A DNA stretch of 37,600 nt, taken from NCBI RefSeq assembly GCF_020852195.1, contig NZ_JADZBI010000183.1, positions 1 to 37,600 on the forward strand, written 5' to 3'. The translations under genes were made by a program, and so were the position numbers. This DNA is from Hyphomicrobium sp. (GTDB lineage: Bacteria > Pseudomonadota > Alphaproteobacteria > Rhizobiales > Hyphomicrobiaceae). The stretch's first letter is position 1; the number at the start of each line of letters is the position of its first letter. Positions 9,791 through 19,993 of the stretch are shown one piece after another. The notes under the pieces were generated by a model that was given only the letters and a program-made list of their open reading frames with translations, was not told where the DNA came from and did no database searches.

Positions 9791-11209
9791 ATGAGCGAGG
9801 CAATCTCCGAGGCCGAACCGAGGCCGTGTTCGCCGGCAAGCCGGCCGCCGACGGCGCTCGACCTCCTGGAGCAGCGCATCGCCCACGCCAAGACCGCACT
9901 CCCTTTCACGCGCATCGGCGGCACCGTTACCCACGTCACGCCCGCCTACGTGCAGGTGTCTGGCCTCTCCCGCCATCTGAAGCTTGGCGACTGCATTGCC
10001 TTCGGCAGCGCATCGGTGCCTCCGCTCGGCGAGGTGGTGCGCATCGACGAGGACGGCGCCACCATCAAGCCGTTCGACAACAATCTCAAGATCGGACCCG
10101 GCGAGATCGCGTGGCTGCACGGCGACCAGAGCCTGCGTCCCGACATCTCCTGGAAAGGCCGCGTCCTCAACGCACTCGGCATTGCCATCGACGGCCAGGG
10201 CCAGCTGCGCGAAGGCCCACGCGTCTACGCCTTCGACGCCGAGCCGCCCGCCGCCATGCGCCGCGAGCGCGTGCGCGCCCCGCTGAAATCGGGCGTGCGC
10301 GTTATGGACCTGTTCACGCCTCTCTGCGCCGGCCAGCGCATCGGCATCTTCGCGGGCTCCGGCGTCGGCAAATCGACACTTTTGTCGATGCTGGCCCGCT
10401 CGAACGGCTTCGACACCGTGGTCTTGGCGCTTGTCGGCGAGCGCGGACGTGAGGTGCGCGAGTTCCTCGAGGATGCCCTGGCCCAGAACCGCAGCCGCGC
10501 CGTCACCGTCGTCTCCACGGGCGACGAAAGCCCGATGATGCGACGCCTTGCGCCTAAGACCGCTCTCGCCATCGCCGAGTTCTTCCGCGACGCGGGCGAC
10601 AGCGTCCTCCTCATCGTCGACTCGGTCACCCGCTTCGCCCACGCCACGCGCGAGGTTTCGCTGGCAGCCGGCGAAGCACCCGTCGCACGCGGCTACACGC
10701 CCTCCGTCTTCAGCGAGCTTCCCAAGCTCCTCGAGCGAGCCGGCCCCGGCGCCGAGGGCACCGGCTCGATCACCGGCGTCTTCTCCGTTCTCGTCGACGG
10801 CGACGACCACAACGATCCGATCGCCGACTCAATCCGTGGCACGCTCGACGGCCACATCGTCCTCGACCGCAAGATCGCCGACCAGGGCCGCTACCCCGCC
10901 GTCAACGTACTGACGTCGGTATCACGCCTCGCCAACACCGTATGGTCCGCCGAGCAACGCAAGCTCGTCATGATGCTGCGCGCCATGATCTCGCACTTCG
11001 AGGATACGCGCGATCTTCGCCTCATGGGTGGCTATCAGAAGGGCGCCGACGCCGAGCTCGACAGGGCGATCGACATCGTGCCGAAGCTCTACGACGTGAT
11101 GAAGCAGACGCTCTCTGACCCGCCGAGCAGCGACCCCTTCCAGGAGATCGCCCGAGCCCTGACCGAGACGAAGGACGAAGGCCAGCAGCCCCCGCCCCAG
11201 CAGCGCTAG
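9791..11209 (+). CDS. fliI: Flagellum-specific ATPase FliI
   Basis: Walker A GIFAGSGVGKSTL; LVGERGREVREFLEDAL; Walker B-like SVLLIVDSVTRFAHATREVSLAAGEAPVARGYTPSVFSELPKLLER. Confidence 0.98.
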   Translation: MSEAISEAEPRPCSPASRPPTALDLLEQRIAHAKTALPFTRIGGTVTHVTPAYVQVSGLSRHLKLGDCIAFGSASVPPLGEVVRIDEDGATIKPFDNNLKIGPGEIAWLHGDQSLRPDISWKGRVLNALGIAIDGQGQLREGPRVYAFDAEPPAAMRRERVRAPLKSGVRVMDLFTPLCAGQRIGIFAGSGVGKSTLLSMLARSNGFDTVVLALVGERGREVREFLEDALAQNRSRAVTVVSTGDESPMMRRLAPKTALAIAEFFRDAGDSVLLIVDSVTRFAHATREVSLAAGEAPVARGYTPSVFSELPKLLERAGPGAEGTGSITGVFSVLVDGDDHNDPIADSIRGTLDGHIVLDRKIADQGRYPAVNVLTSVSRLANTVWSAEQRKLVMMLRAMISHFEDTRDLRLMGGYQKGADAELDRAIDIVPKLYDVMKQTLSDPPSSDPFQEIARALTETKDEGQQPPPQQR

Positions 11210-11213
11210 AGCC

Positions 11214-11675
11214 TCACGAGCGCGACGCCCCGCGCAGATCCTTCTTGGGGATGTAGGAGAGCTGGTCGATCAGCACATCCTGCACGATCTCGATGCCGAG
11301 CCGCTTGTTCACATTCTCGCCCAGCTTCTTGGCGAGCAGCGGCAGGTCCTGCTTCTTCATGTTCTGAAAGTTGACCTGCTCCCCGGCGTAGATGGTCTTG
11401 AACGCCTCGTCGAGAACGTAGATCTCCGGGTTGACCTGCATCTTCTTGAGCGCGTCCGCATCGACCGTGAACACGAACTGCGCCACCATGTATCCCTGGA
11501 TCGTGCCCGCGCCGATGATCGGCACGTTGATGGCCTTGGTGCGGAACTCTTCGATCTTCGTCTCGGCCTCGCTCGTCTTCGCCGGATCACTGAGCTTCTT
11601 CCATTCAAGCATGCCGAAGGCGGCACCGAGCGACACGATGGACGCCCAGATGCCGACAAGCAGGAGCTTCATCAT
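11214..11675 (-). CDS. Single-TM flagellar-cluster protein, FliL-like in organisation (identity uncertain)
   Basis: MMKLLLVGIWASIVSLGAAFGMLEW... N-terminal TM; last gene of ftcR-flgE operon; 4-nt overlap with upstream gene. Confidence 0.6.
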   Translation of the reverse strand: MMKLLLVGIWASIVSLGAAFGMLEWKKLSDPAKTSEAETKIEEFRTKAINVPIIGAGTIQGYMVAQFVFTVDADALKKMQVNPEIYVLDEAFKTIYAGEQVNFQNMKKQDLPLLAKKLGENVNKRLGIEIVQDVLIDQLSYIPKKDLRGASRS

Positions 11676-12106
11676 GGGCGCCTGCCCGCGGACGAGATCG
11701 ACTGCGTGTACGTGCCGTCAGATTCGGCATGCCGAATGGCATCCGAGAGCGAGGTCGAGATCTCGCGCACGGCCTCGAGATGCACCTTGAGCGCCGCCTG
11801 GTTGACGGCAAGCTTGACCTTGAGCGCTCCGACACGGGCCGCAAGCGCCGGATCTGGGCTGGTTCCCTGAACATGACGCAGCGAGCGCGTAAGCTCCAGC
11901 AGCGCCTGGCTTTTACGATCGTTGAAGTCTTTGAGATTGATCGCTTTCCGCGTCCTGAGTGCCAGCGTCTCCTGATCGACGATCTCCTCCAGCCGCTGGA
12001 TGGAGATCTCCAGCATCGGAACCACCGGTCCCCGCGAGGCGGACGCGGCGCTGTCGGACCGCGGCGGAGCGGACATCGTGGGTGAGGGCGACTGCGGGGG
12101 GTACAT
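11672..12106 (-). CDS. Helical flagellar protein, possible FlgN-type chaperone
   Basis: IQRLEEIVDQETLALRTRKAINLKDFNDRKSQALLELTRSLR...NQAALKVHLEAVREISTSLSDAIRHAESDGTYTQS; FlgN-like helical pattern. Confidence 0.55.
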   Translation of the reverse strand: MYPPQSPSPTMSAPPRSDSAASASRGPVVPMLEISIQRLEEIVDQETLALRTRKAINLKDFNDRKSQALLELTRSLRHVQGTSPDPALAARVGALKVKLAVNQAALKVHLEAVREISTSLSDAIRHAESDGTYTQSISSAGRRP

Positions 12107-12109
12107 GGC

Positions 12110-12511
12110 TTACTCTCCGGATACGGGGTTGACGTCGAGTTGCGCTGCGACGCCGTCCAAGCTTAAAGTGCGGCCCATGAGATCGAGCGGGTTGAACCCG
12201 CCTGACCGCGCGACCGGCGCCGCATAGCCAGCCCGCACTGTATCGGCGATCCCGATGCTGCCGCGCGCGGCCACCTGCTCGGCGACCTTCTCCGCGAGCA
12301 TCGACTTCCAGAAATCGCCGGAGATCCCTGACCCGAACACGCTCTCCTGTGTTTCCGGCATCATCTCCTGGATGAACGTCTGCAGCACGAAGGCTTCGAA
12401 CTTCTGCGCTGCGTCGGCGTTCTTATGCCCATGTGGCGCGCGCACGGCGACCTCGGACGCGCGGTCGGCCTGCGCCTCGCCGATGGGACGGATTGTGAGC
12501 TCTGTGGGCAA
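12110..12511 (-). CDS. FlgJ-type rod-binding protein
   Basis: NADAAQKFEAFVLQTFIQEMMPETQESVFGSGISGDFWKSMLAEKVAEQVAARGSIGIAD; TTG start at 12511 proposed with SD-like GGGAGGGG upstream; ORF is open to 12655. Confidence 0.75.
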   Translation of the reverse strand: MPTELTIRPIGEAQADRASEVAVRAPHGHKNADAAQKFEAFVLQTFIQEMMPETQESVFGSGISGDFWKSMLAEKVAEQVAARGSIGIADTVRAGYAAPVARSGGFNPLDLMGRTLSLDGVAAQLDVNPVSGE

Positions 12512-12554
12512 GACCGGCCCCTCCCGAGGGAGTCCTCTACGTTCGATGTATGAC

Positions 12555-12962
12555 TCACCGGTCTTGCTCGGAGCTTGCGCTGCGTCGCGCGAAGCCGGCC
12601 TCCAGCAGTCGCTCGAGCTCGCGGCGCTCGTCATCACGGGCGAGCTCGCGCGCAAGCTCTTCCGCGAGCCGCTCCGAGTTGCGCATGCGTCCTCCGTGCT
12701 CGACGAGAACGCGGGCCTGCGCCTCGATCTCGGGCGCGAGCCGGCGCTCCTCCTGCTGCAGCGACTTGATCCGGCGTACCGTCATGTCCAGGAACAGGCC
12801 GTGCAGGGCACCGTCATTGGACAGTGCCTCCGTCAGCGCCTGCTGCTCGCTCTGGCAACGGGCGGCCTGCTGCTTGAGGCGTGCGAACTTGAGCTCCTCC
12901 ACATTGTGGAGATGCCGTTGCACTTCGAGGATGCGCTTGAGGCTACGGGCACGGTCGCGCAT
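12555..12962 (-). CDS. FliJ-like coiled-coil export chaperone
   Basis: MRDRARSLKRILEVQRHLHNVEELKFARLKQQAARCQSEQQALTEAL...; Arg/Glu-rich coiled coil between fliR and rod-binding gene. Confidence 0.6.
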   Translation of the reverse strand: MRDRARSLKRILEVQRHLHNVEELKFARLKQQAARCQSEQQALTEALSNDGALHGLFLDMTVRRIKSLQQEERRLAPEIEAQARVLVEHGGRMRNSERLAEELARELARDDERRELERLLEAGFARRSASSEQDR

Positions 12963-12968
12963 GGAGGA

Positions 12969-13724
12969 TCACCCGTTGGCAAGGAAGGACTGGAATCCCG
13001 AGACGAACAGCGTCAACGCCTCGCTGAAGGTGAAATAGAGGAGCAACAGTCCCCCCGCCATGACGAACGGCGCTGAGATGAAGTAGACGGGAATGACCGG
13101 CGTCAGCTTGTTCATGATACCGAACAGAAAGTTGATGATCAGCGAATAGGCGAGGAACGGCGCCAGAAGCTGCGCGATGAGCAGGAACGAGTCCGATGCC
13201 GCGTCCGTCACCTTTGCGAGCCCGAACTGCGGATTATAGAGGTCCGTGACCGACATCACCGAGTACGACGCGATGAGCGCCCGCATCACCTCCACGTGCA
13301 GCCCCAGCGTGAACAGGAGCACGGTCGCCGTCAGCGTGAGCAGCGTCGCAATCGCGGGCGCGGGCTCACTCTCCTCGATCGGCGAATCCGGGGTGCCGGG
13401 ATAGCCGATCAGCATCGTCGCCGCGGTGCCCATGAACTGCAGCGCCAGGAAGAAAAGCCGCGCCATGACTCCGATCATGGCACCGATAAGCGTCTCGGAG
13501 GCGATGAGCTGCACCACGGTCGGCACCGTCGCCTTCGAGAGATCGCCCTCCACGATGGGAACGATCAGCGGAGCCAGCGCAAGCGTGATGGCGACCGCGA
13601 GAAAGAGGCGCACCTGCATCGGGATGCGCTGGCTGCCAAACCCCGGCATCAGCATCAGGCAGCCGCCGATGCGGCAGAACACGAGGAAGGTCAGGAGGAC
13701 CATTCCCGGTGTGATGGGCGTCAC
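12969..13724 (-). CDS. fliR: Flagellar export protein FliR
   Basis: [46 protein letters not shown]. Confidence 0.95.
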   Translation of the reverse strand: MTPITPGMVLLTFLVFCRIGGCLMLMPGFGSQRIPMQVRLFLAVAITLALAPLIVPIVEGDLSKATVPTVVQLIASETLIGAMIGVMARLFFLALQFMGTAATMLIGYPGTPDSPIEESEPAPAIATLLTLTATVLLFTLGLHVEVMRALIASYSVMSVTDLYNPQFGLAKVTDAASDSFLLIAQLLAPFLAYSLIINFLFGIMNKLTPVIPVYFISAPFVMAGGLLLLYFTFSEALTLFVSGFQSFLANG

Positions 13725-15808
13725 GAGATCGTCCCCATCGCCTTGACCTGCACACCGCGCGCAATCTCGAGGTGCGAGAGCACGGGCAGCGTCGGGAACA
13801 GGCGCTCCGTCACCATGCGCACGTACGGCCGCGCATCCGGCGCCGACACGAGCACGAACTGATGACCCTGATCCAGAAGACCGCGGATGACCTTCGAGGC
13901 CTCGGCCCCGAACTGCTCGATCAATCTCGGATCGATGTCGAACTCCACCACCTCGCCCTTGGCGTCGCGCTTGAGGCTCTGATGGAACGCGAGATCCCAG
14001 CGATTGCCGAGCCGCAGCACCTTGAGCACGCCGGCATCCGCGAGGTCGCCGCAGATCTGCTGCGCCATGCGCACGCGCACATGCTCCGCGAGCTGCTCGG
14101 CGCGGCGCACGTGCGGTACGATCTCCGCGATACTCTCCAGGATGAGGTGCAGGTTGCGGATCGAGATCCGCTCCGCGAGCAGAAGTTTAAGCACCGCCTG
14201 CAGCCCCGAGTAGGAGAGCTGCGAGGGGATGATCTCCTCGACCAGGCGCTTGTACTCGGGCTCCAGTCGCTCGATGAGCGAGCGCATGTCTTTGTAGGAC
14301 AGAAGCTGAGACAGGTTCCCGCGGATCACCTCGCGCAGATGCGTCAGCATCACCGACATCGGATCCACGGGGTTGAAGCCCTCCCGCTTCACCGTGGTGG
14401 CGAACATCTCCGACACCCAGAGCGCCTTCATGCCGAACGCGGGCTCCCGCGCCTCGTCGCCGGGCACATCCGGCACCGGCCCGTCGCCGGTGATGACCAG
14501 CACGTCGCCGATGCGCAGCTCCTCGGACGCCACCACCGTGCCGTGGATCTTGATCTGATAGATCTTGCCCGGAATGGCGAGGTCGTCCGAGATGCGGATC
14601 TCCGGCACCACGAAACCGTACTGCTTGGCGAAGGCCCTCCGCATCCGCCCCACGCGGTGCCCAAGCTCGCCCTGCGAGGCGAGCAGCGCCGTCGAGAGCT
14701 GCTTGCCGAGCGCGATCTCGATCTCCGCCGTCTTGAGCTGCTCCTTGACCGACTGCCGCGCCTCCTCCTGCGACAGGCGCTCGGCCTCCTGCTTGACGGC
14801 CTCCTCCGCCGCCTTGGCCTCGGCGATCTTCTTCGGGATCGAGATCGCGACGAAGAAGAAGCCTCCGGAGAGGATCGCGAACGGCAGGAACGGCAGGCCC
14901 GGCGCCAAGGCGAGCGCCATCAGCACCGCACCCGCGACGCCAAGCGCGCGCGGATAGTTGCCGAGCTGGGAGAACACCGTCATCTCGGCCGATCCGCGCG
15001 TCCCGCCCTTGGAGACCAGGAGGCCGGCGGCCAGCGAGATGATCAGCGCCGGGATCTGCGTGACGAGACCGTCGCCCACCGACAGCCGCACGAACACGTC
15101 GGCTGCATGGGCAAGGTCCATCTCATGGCGCGTCACGCCGATGATGATGCCGCCGAAGATATTGACGGCCGTAATGATCAGGCCGGCGATAGCGTCGCCG
15201 CGCACGAACTTCGAGGCACCGTCCATGGAGCCGAAGAAGGAGCTTTCCTCCTCGAGCTCGCGCCGGCGCCGCATGGCCTCCTTCTCATCGATGTTGCCAG
15301 CATTGAGGTCGGCATCGATGGCCATCTGCTTGCCGGGGATCGCATCGAGCGTGAACCTTGCGCCCACTTCCGCGATGCGCGTCGCGCCCTTCGTGATGAC
15401 GAGGAAGTTGACCGTGATCAGGATCACGAACACGACGACGCCGATCACGAAATCGCCGCCCATGACGAAGTTGGCAAAGCCCGCGATGACGTGCCCCGCC
15501 GCCGTATGCCCTTCCGCGCCGTTGGACAGAATGAGCCGCGTCGTCGCCACGTTGAGCGACAACCTGAGCATGGTCGCGATCAGGAGCACGGTCGGGAAGG
15601 CCGAGAACTCGAGCGGCCGGTGGATCCAGAGCGACACCATGAGGATGAGCACGGCGAAGGCGATCGAGAACGCTAGGCCGACGTCGATCATGATGGCCGG
15701 CAACGGCAGGAACAGCACCGTCAGGATGACGACGATGCCGATCGCAAAGCCGATGTCGCGTGTGCTGGTCTGTGCCGCTACGCCTTGAACGGCAACGCTC
15801 GTGGCCAT
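13721..15808 (-). CDS. flhA: Flagellar export protein FlhA
   Basis: [94 protein letters not shown]; start set at 15808. Confidence 0.98.
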   Translation of the reverse strand: MATSVAVQGVAAQTSTRDIGFAIGIVVILTVLFLPLPAIMIDVGLAFSIAFAVLILMVSLWIHRPLEFSAFPTVLLIATMLRLSLNVATTRLILSNGAEGHTAAGHVIAGFANFVMGGDFVIGVVVFVILITVNFLVITKGATRIAEVGARFTLDAIPGKQMAIDADLNAGNIDEKEAMRRRRELEEESSFFGSMDGASKFVRGDAIAGLIITAVNIFGGIIIGVTRHEMDLAHAADVFVRLSVGDGLVTQIPALIISLAAGLLVSKGGTRGSAEMTVFSQLGNYPRALGVAGAVLMALALAPGLPFLPFAILSGGFFFVAISIPKKIAEAKAAEEAVKQEAERLSQEEARQSVKEQLKTAEIEIALGKQLSTALLASQGELGHRVGRMRRAFAKQYGFVVPEIRISDDLAIPGKIYQIKIHGTVVASEELRIGDVLVITGDGPVPDVPGDEAREPAFGMKALWVSEMFATTVKREGFNPVDPMSVMLTHLREVIRGNLSQLLSYKDMRSLIERLEPEYKRLVEEIIPSQLSYSGLQAVLKLLLAERISIRNLHLILESIAEIVPHVRRAEQLAEHVRVRMAQQICGDLADAGVLKVLRLGNRWDLAFHQSLKRDAKGEVVEFDIDPRLIEQFGAEASKVIRGLLDQGHQFVLVSAPDARPYVRMVTERLFPTLPVLSHLEIARGVQVKAMGTIS

Positions 15809-15930
15809 ACCACCTCCCGGGCCCGATACCCCCGGCAGGAGTTTCAACCATAAACCTTGTGCGAAGGTCTCCGCCAGCCGCCCGAGCCCCCAAAAAAAGC
15901 AGCAGCCGGGAGGATTTAGCGATGTCCGGA

Positions 15931-16197
15931 TCAGAAGCCGTTCGGGATGCGTGCGTAGGTCTGCTCGGCGAACGAAAAGATCACCGCGCCCACGAACGGG
16001 GCCGAGAACGCGAGGACGACCAGAATGGCGATGATCTTGGGAACGAACGTGAGCGTGATCTCCTGCACCTGCGTCAGGGCCTGAAGCAGGGCGATCAGGA
16101 TGCCGACCAGCATGGCGGCGATGACGCCCGGCGATGCGGCAATCACCACGGTCCAGATCGCGGCCTGTCCGATGTCGAGTGCGTCGGCTGGGTTCAT
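15931..16197 (-). CDS. fliQ: Flagellar export protein FliQ
   Basis: [58 protein letters not shown]. Confidence 0.96.
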   Translation of the reverse strand: MNPADALDIGQAAIWTVVIAASPGVIAAMLVGILIALLQALTQVQEITLTFVPKIIAILVVLAFSAPFVGAVIFSFAEQTYARIPNGF

Positions 16198-16649
16198 GTT
16201 TCCGTATCCCCGCTTTCGCCTCCCGTATCCCCGCTTCCCGCCGGAGGGGTCGCCGAGATCTTGACACCGGCATCGAGCAGAAGCTCCTTGCCGGAATCGA
16301 GCGCAACCACGGTGCCATTGGAGTAGATGTGCACCTCCTTCACCTGACCGCTGATCTTGCCGTCCATCGAGGTCACATACTTGCCGATCAGGCCGTCGAC
16401 CTGGGTCAGCGCCTGCGAGATGAGAAGCGCATCGAGCTTGCTGTTCGTCTTGATGGCCTGCTCGACGTTGGAAAACGAGGCGAGCTGAGCCACGAACTGC
16501 GTGGCATCCATCGGGTTGGTCGGATCCTGATACTGCATCTGCGCCGTGAGCAGCTTCAGGAACGAATCGTAGTTGAGCGATGCGCTCTGCGACGTCGAAG
16601 TGCTGGACTGCTGGGTGCTGGTGCTCGAGCCGACTGCTGCCACGGTCAT
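16194..16649 (-). CDS. flgD: Flagellar hook assembly protein FlgD
   Basis: [51 protein letters not shown]. Confidence 0.95.
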   Translation of the reverse strand: MTVAAVGSSTSTQQSSTSTSQSASLNYDSFLKLLTAQMQYQDPTNPMDATQFVAQLASFSNVEQAIKTNSKLDALLISQALTQVDGLIGKYVTSMDGKISGQVKEVHIYSNGTVVALDSGKELLLDAGVKISATPPAGSGDTGGESGDTET

Positions 16650-17080
16650 TGGCCCACCCCCACGACCCTGAGCTCGGACGACCGCGTCCCGCCGAGAATG
16701 GCGTCCTCGACCGGGATCAACGTGCGCAGCGTCTTGAGCGCCGCGAAGGGGCTGCCTTCTGCGACCTGCTGGCGGATCGTCTCGAGCCCGGCCAGCACGG
16801 CCGCGTTCGTTAAGGTCTCGCAGAGGAGTTGCATGGTCTCGAGATAGACGCCGCCCGCCCTCTCGAGGCCGCGAGGCTCCATGACCATCGTCTGCAGGAT
16901 GTAGTAGAGCTGCCGCAACGGAGTGCTGGTCTGCTGGGCGTGCATGATCTCATGCTCGACCAGATACGGCACGTCGTTGAGGATCTCGAGCGAGGAGCGG
17001 CCGTTCGATTTCAGCACCGCCCCGTTGATGAAGATGCGCTCGCCTGCTCGAAGCGTCACGCGCGTTGTCGTGGTGCTCAT
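16646..17080 (-). CDS. flbT: Flagellin biosynthesis repressor FlbT
   Basis: RVTLRAGERIFINGAVLKSNGRSSLEILNDVPYLVEHEIMHAQQTSTPLRQLYYILQTMVMEP. Confidence 0.96.
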   Translation of the reverse strand: MSTTTTRVTLRAGERIFINGAVLKSNGRSSLEILNDVPYLVEHEIMHAQQTSTPLRQLYYILQTMVMEPRGLERAGGVYLETMQLLCETLTNAAVLAGLETIRQQVAEGSPFAALKTLRTLIPVEDAILGGTRSSELRVVGVGQ

Positions 17081-17424
17081 CCCAATCCCTCTGAAATCGT
17101 TCGCGACACATCGATCAACGCGGTGAAATTCTTCGATCGGCCTTGCCGGATCTCTTCCGTCTCGCGCATCACCCACAGGCCGATCGATACGAGATCGGCC
17201 CTGAGCTTCGGCGGCAGGCCGTTCTCGGATTTGGCCAGGTCCTCGATGAAGACGCCCCACAGCCGGCGCACGAAGAAGATCGCCTCGATGGCCTCGCGCG
17301 ACTGCGGCCCCTTGTTCTCGGCCTCCTGCAGGAGGGCGATCGACCGCTCGAGTGCGGTGCGCTCCTGCGCCCGCGCCTCCTTGGGCGATTCGTCGAGAAC
17401 CTCGTCGTAGTAGAACTTGTACAT
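17077..17424 (-). CDS. flaF: Flagellar biosynthesis regulator FlaF
   Basis: MYKFYYDEVLDESPKEARAQERTALERSIALLQEAENKGPQSREAIEAIFFVRRLWGVFIEDLAKSENGLP. Confidence 0.95.
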   Translation of the reverse strand: MYKFYYDEVLDESPKEARAQERTALERSIALLQEAENKGPQSREAIEAIFFVRRLWGVFIEDLAKSENGLPPKLRADLVSIGLWVMRETEEIRQGRSKNFTALIDVSRTISEGLG

Positions 17425-17458
17425 GGAGTTCCCCAGGTCTCCCGGCGCCCCCCGCGCC

Positions 17459-18508
17459 TTAGATGTGATTGAGCAGGCTCAGGTTCTGCAAACGTGCGGT
17501 CAGTGCGTACGCGGTTTCGATCTGCGTCAGAAGAGAGTTGACCTTGACGGTCGCCTCGTAGGTGTCGACGCCTTCGAGCTGCAGGATGTGCTCGTTCAGC
17601 AGCGATTTCTGGATGTCGATGCGTTCGTTCGCCGCCGCGATGCGCTCTTCCGCGGTGCCGAGCCCGGCGCGAAGCTGCGTCAGGTCCGCGACGGCTTGGC
17701 CGACGACCTCGATCGCCTTGTTGATGACAGCCAAGTAGGCCTCGGAGTTGAGGTCCTCGAGGCCGATGTCGGCGATCATGGTGTAGGCTTGCGCGATGGC
17801 GCGGAACGGCCCCTCGTTAGCGTTGGTCGACGTGTCGATGCGCTCGTTGGTCGAGATACGGCTCGAGATGTTCTGATCCGACGCGGACGACCACGTCGTC
17901 GTCCAGTTCGCGTCATTGAACAGGTCCGCGAAGGCCCCGTTCAGGAAAGCTTCCATATCACTGCCGGAGATGTTCTCGACACCAGGCGCCGACTGCGCCA
18001 TTCCGAACTCGGTCGTGAAGGCGGCAGCCATCGCCGATTGCGCGGGCGATGGCGACGTGCCGAAATACTCGGTGACCGGCTTCACGTCGGTGTTGACGCC
18101 GGCAAAGATGTGCACGCCGTTCACCGTCGTGTTCATGGCGGCGGCGAACGATGTTAGCTTGTTCTTTGCATCCGTAATCGCGACGCCAGCGCTCGAGGGC
18201 GCCGAGCGCGCCGCCATCAGCGTGGTGAGAAACTCCTGCGCCGCCGACCCCAGTCCATCGAGCACCGTCTGCGACAGCTCGAGCCGCGAGGACGCAACGG
18301 TGTTCGTGTCCTTGAAGGTCTGCAGCCTGGCGTAGTCCTGCCGCAGCGACACGGTACGCTGCGTGAGGTAGCCGAGCGTCATACCCACGTCGGCAAACCG
18401 CCCGGTATTGGCCTCCTTCTGCGCCTCGACCAGCTTGGCCTGAAGGCTGACACGCGAATTGCGCGTGGCGTTGACGATGGCTACGGTTGAGATATTTGTT
18501 GTTTTCAT
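17459..18508 (-). CDS. flgL: Flagellar hook-associated protein FlgL (flagellin-like)
   Basis: MKTTNISTVAIVNATRNSRVSLQAKLVEAQKEANTGRFADVGMTLGYLTQRTVSLRQDYARLQTFKDTN; follows flgK. Confidence 0.9.
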   Translation of the reverse strand: MKTTNISTVAIVNATRNSRVSLQAKLVEAQKEANTGRFADVGMTLGYLTQRTVSLRQDYARLQTFKDTNTVASSRLELSQTVLDGLGSAAQEFLTTLMAARSAPSSAGVAITDAKNKLTSFAAAMNTTVNGVHIFAGVNTDVKPVTEYFGTSPSPAQSAMAAAFTTEFGMAQSAPGVENISGSDMEAFLNGAFADLFNDANWTTTWSSASDQNISSRISTNERIDTSTNANEGPFRAIAQAYTMIADIGLEDLNSEAYLAVINKAIEVVGQAVADLTQLRAGLGTAEERIAAANERIDIQKSLLNEHILQLEGVDTYEATVKVNSLLTQIETAYALTARLQNLSLLNHI

Positions 18509-18513
18509 CGCCG

Positions 18514-19962
18514 TTACCTGATCGCACCAAGCAACGCGTTGTACATGTTGTCGATGACACCGATCAGCTTCGACGATGTCGCGAAGGACCGCTCGAGCTC
18601 GAGCATCAGCGATAGCTCCTCGTCGAGGTTGACGCCCGTTGCACTCGTGAACGCCTCGTAGGAGCGATCGAAGAGAGTGGACTGGTAGGTATAATTGTCC
18701 TCGGCGACCTTCCGCTGCTCCTGCAGCCACCCGACCGAGATCGCGGAAAAGTTGGCAAGCGTGCCGCCCGCGAGCTTGGTCTCGGGGGCGAACGTATAAC
18801 TTGTGCCCATCTTCTCGATCAGCTCGTCGATGCGATCCGTGAAGCTTGCGGTGCCGTCCGTATTCGAGACATAGCCCGCGCCGTTGATGCCGCCGTCCCG
18901 CAGCAGATTGGCGTTGCCGCCCTGGTCCGGATCCACCGAAGGATGAACCGTGATGCGGCTTGCGAGGCCGCTGACGAGCGAGGTCGGGATGACCGCCGAA
19001 CCGTTATTGGTGAACAGACCGGCTAGGTCCGGAGGCGTTCCGTTCGTTTCCGAGAACGTCGTGATGAGCGCCCGCGCGATCTCGTCGAGTTGCGCCTCGT
19101 AGGTGAGCGAGATGTCGTCGCGCGCCTGCACGAGCCCCACGATCCGGCCCGACTGCAACGGCATGGTGGCGCCCGCACCCGTGACTTGCACGCCGTCGAT
19201 GTACACGGCGTTGCCTGCAACGCCCGGCGTGGCATTGAGCGTGCGCGTAAACGAGATGTTGCGCGGCGAGCGGTCGAACAGCGTCACGCCGCTGTCCGTA
19301 TAGATCGCCATATCGTTGTTTTCGCGCGAGACCGTGCGGATGCCGATCTCGTTCGAGATGCTGGCCAGGATCTGGTCGCGTTGATCGAGATAGTCGGTGA
19401 CGTCGCGCCCTGTGATCGTCCCCTTGACGATCTCCTCGTTCACGCTCTGGAACTGCTGCAGCAACGAGTTCACTCGGTCGACCGAGGCCTGGATTCCCGT
19501 ATCCGCCTCGTTGCGAACCGATTGCACGGTGGCCGCCGCGCTGTTGAGACCGGTCGCCAGATTGCGCGCCGAGCGGACGGCCGCCTCCGCCGCCAGCTGG
19601 CTGTGCGGCTGGGCGGAGAAGCTCTGCAAGGAGCTCAGGAGCTTGTTGATCAGCGCCGCGGGCGACGAATCGAGCTCGACGTCATTGATGGTGCCATTGA
19701 GGATGTCGAGCGAGTCGGCAACCGCTCCGTACATGGCCGATTGCGAGCTCGACGCAAGTATCTTGCGGAAGAGAACCGGCTCCTCGGCCCGCACCACCGA
19801 TGCGACGCGAACGCCGGAGCCGGGCATGGTGACGAGCTCGACCGACTTGCGCGTGTAATACGGCTTGTCGGCGTTGGCCATATTGCGCGAGATGACCGAC
19901 GTCCGCTCGCTCGATGCGAAGAGGGACGAGTTCGCGGTGGACAAACTTGCCGAAAGGCTCAT
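18514..19962 (-). CDS. flgK: Flagellar hook-associated protein FlgK
   Basis: MSLSASLSTANSSLFASSERTSVISRNMANADKPYYTRKSVELVTMPGSGVRVASVVR...; C-term LSLMLELERSFATSSKLIGVIDNMYNALLGAIR. Confidence 0.95.
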   Translation of the reverse strand: MSLSASLSTANSSLFASSERTSVISRNMANADKPYYTRKSVELVTMPGSGVRVASVVRAEEPVLFRKILASSSQSAMYGAVADSLDILNGTINDVELDSSPAALINKLLSSLQSFSAQPHSQLAAEAAVRSARNLATGLNSAAATVQSVRNEADTGIQASVDRVNSLLQQFQSVNEEIVKGTITGRDVTDYLDQRDQILASISNEIGIRTVSRENNDMAIYTDSGVTLFDRSPRNISFTRTLNATPGVAGNAVYIDGVQVTGAGATMPLQSGRIVGLVQARDDISLTYEAQLDEIARALITTFSETNGTPPDLAGLFTNNGSAVIPTSLVSGLASRITVHPSVDPDQGGNANLLRDGGINGAGYVSNTDGTASFTDRIDELIEKMGTSYTFAPETKLAGGTLANFSAISVGWLQEQRKVAEDNYTYQSTLFDRSYEAFTSATGVNLDEELSLMLELERSFATSSKLIGVIDNMYNALLGAIR

Positions 19963-19993
19963 CGCGCGTCATCCCTCTGGACCCCCAGGCGCG

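Noticed and set aside
9602-10810. 402-aa minus ORF opposite fliI and many other long antisense ORFs (e.g. 13772-15676 +, 2807-3895 +)
   Set aside because: Typical high-GC antisense ORFs with Arg/Ala/His-rich composition and no recognisable domain; overlapped by confident genes.
15809-15930. T7 tract in the fliQ-flhA gap as an intrinsic terminator
   Set aside because: No inverted repeat immediately precedes the T tract on the minus strand.
13721-16318. 865-aa FlhA ORF with long N-terminal extension
   Set aside because: Extension overlaps fliQ in another frame; a good ATG (MATSVAVQG) with GGGAGGTGGT upstream exists at 15808.
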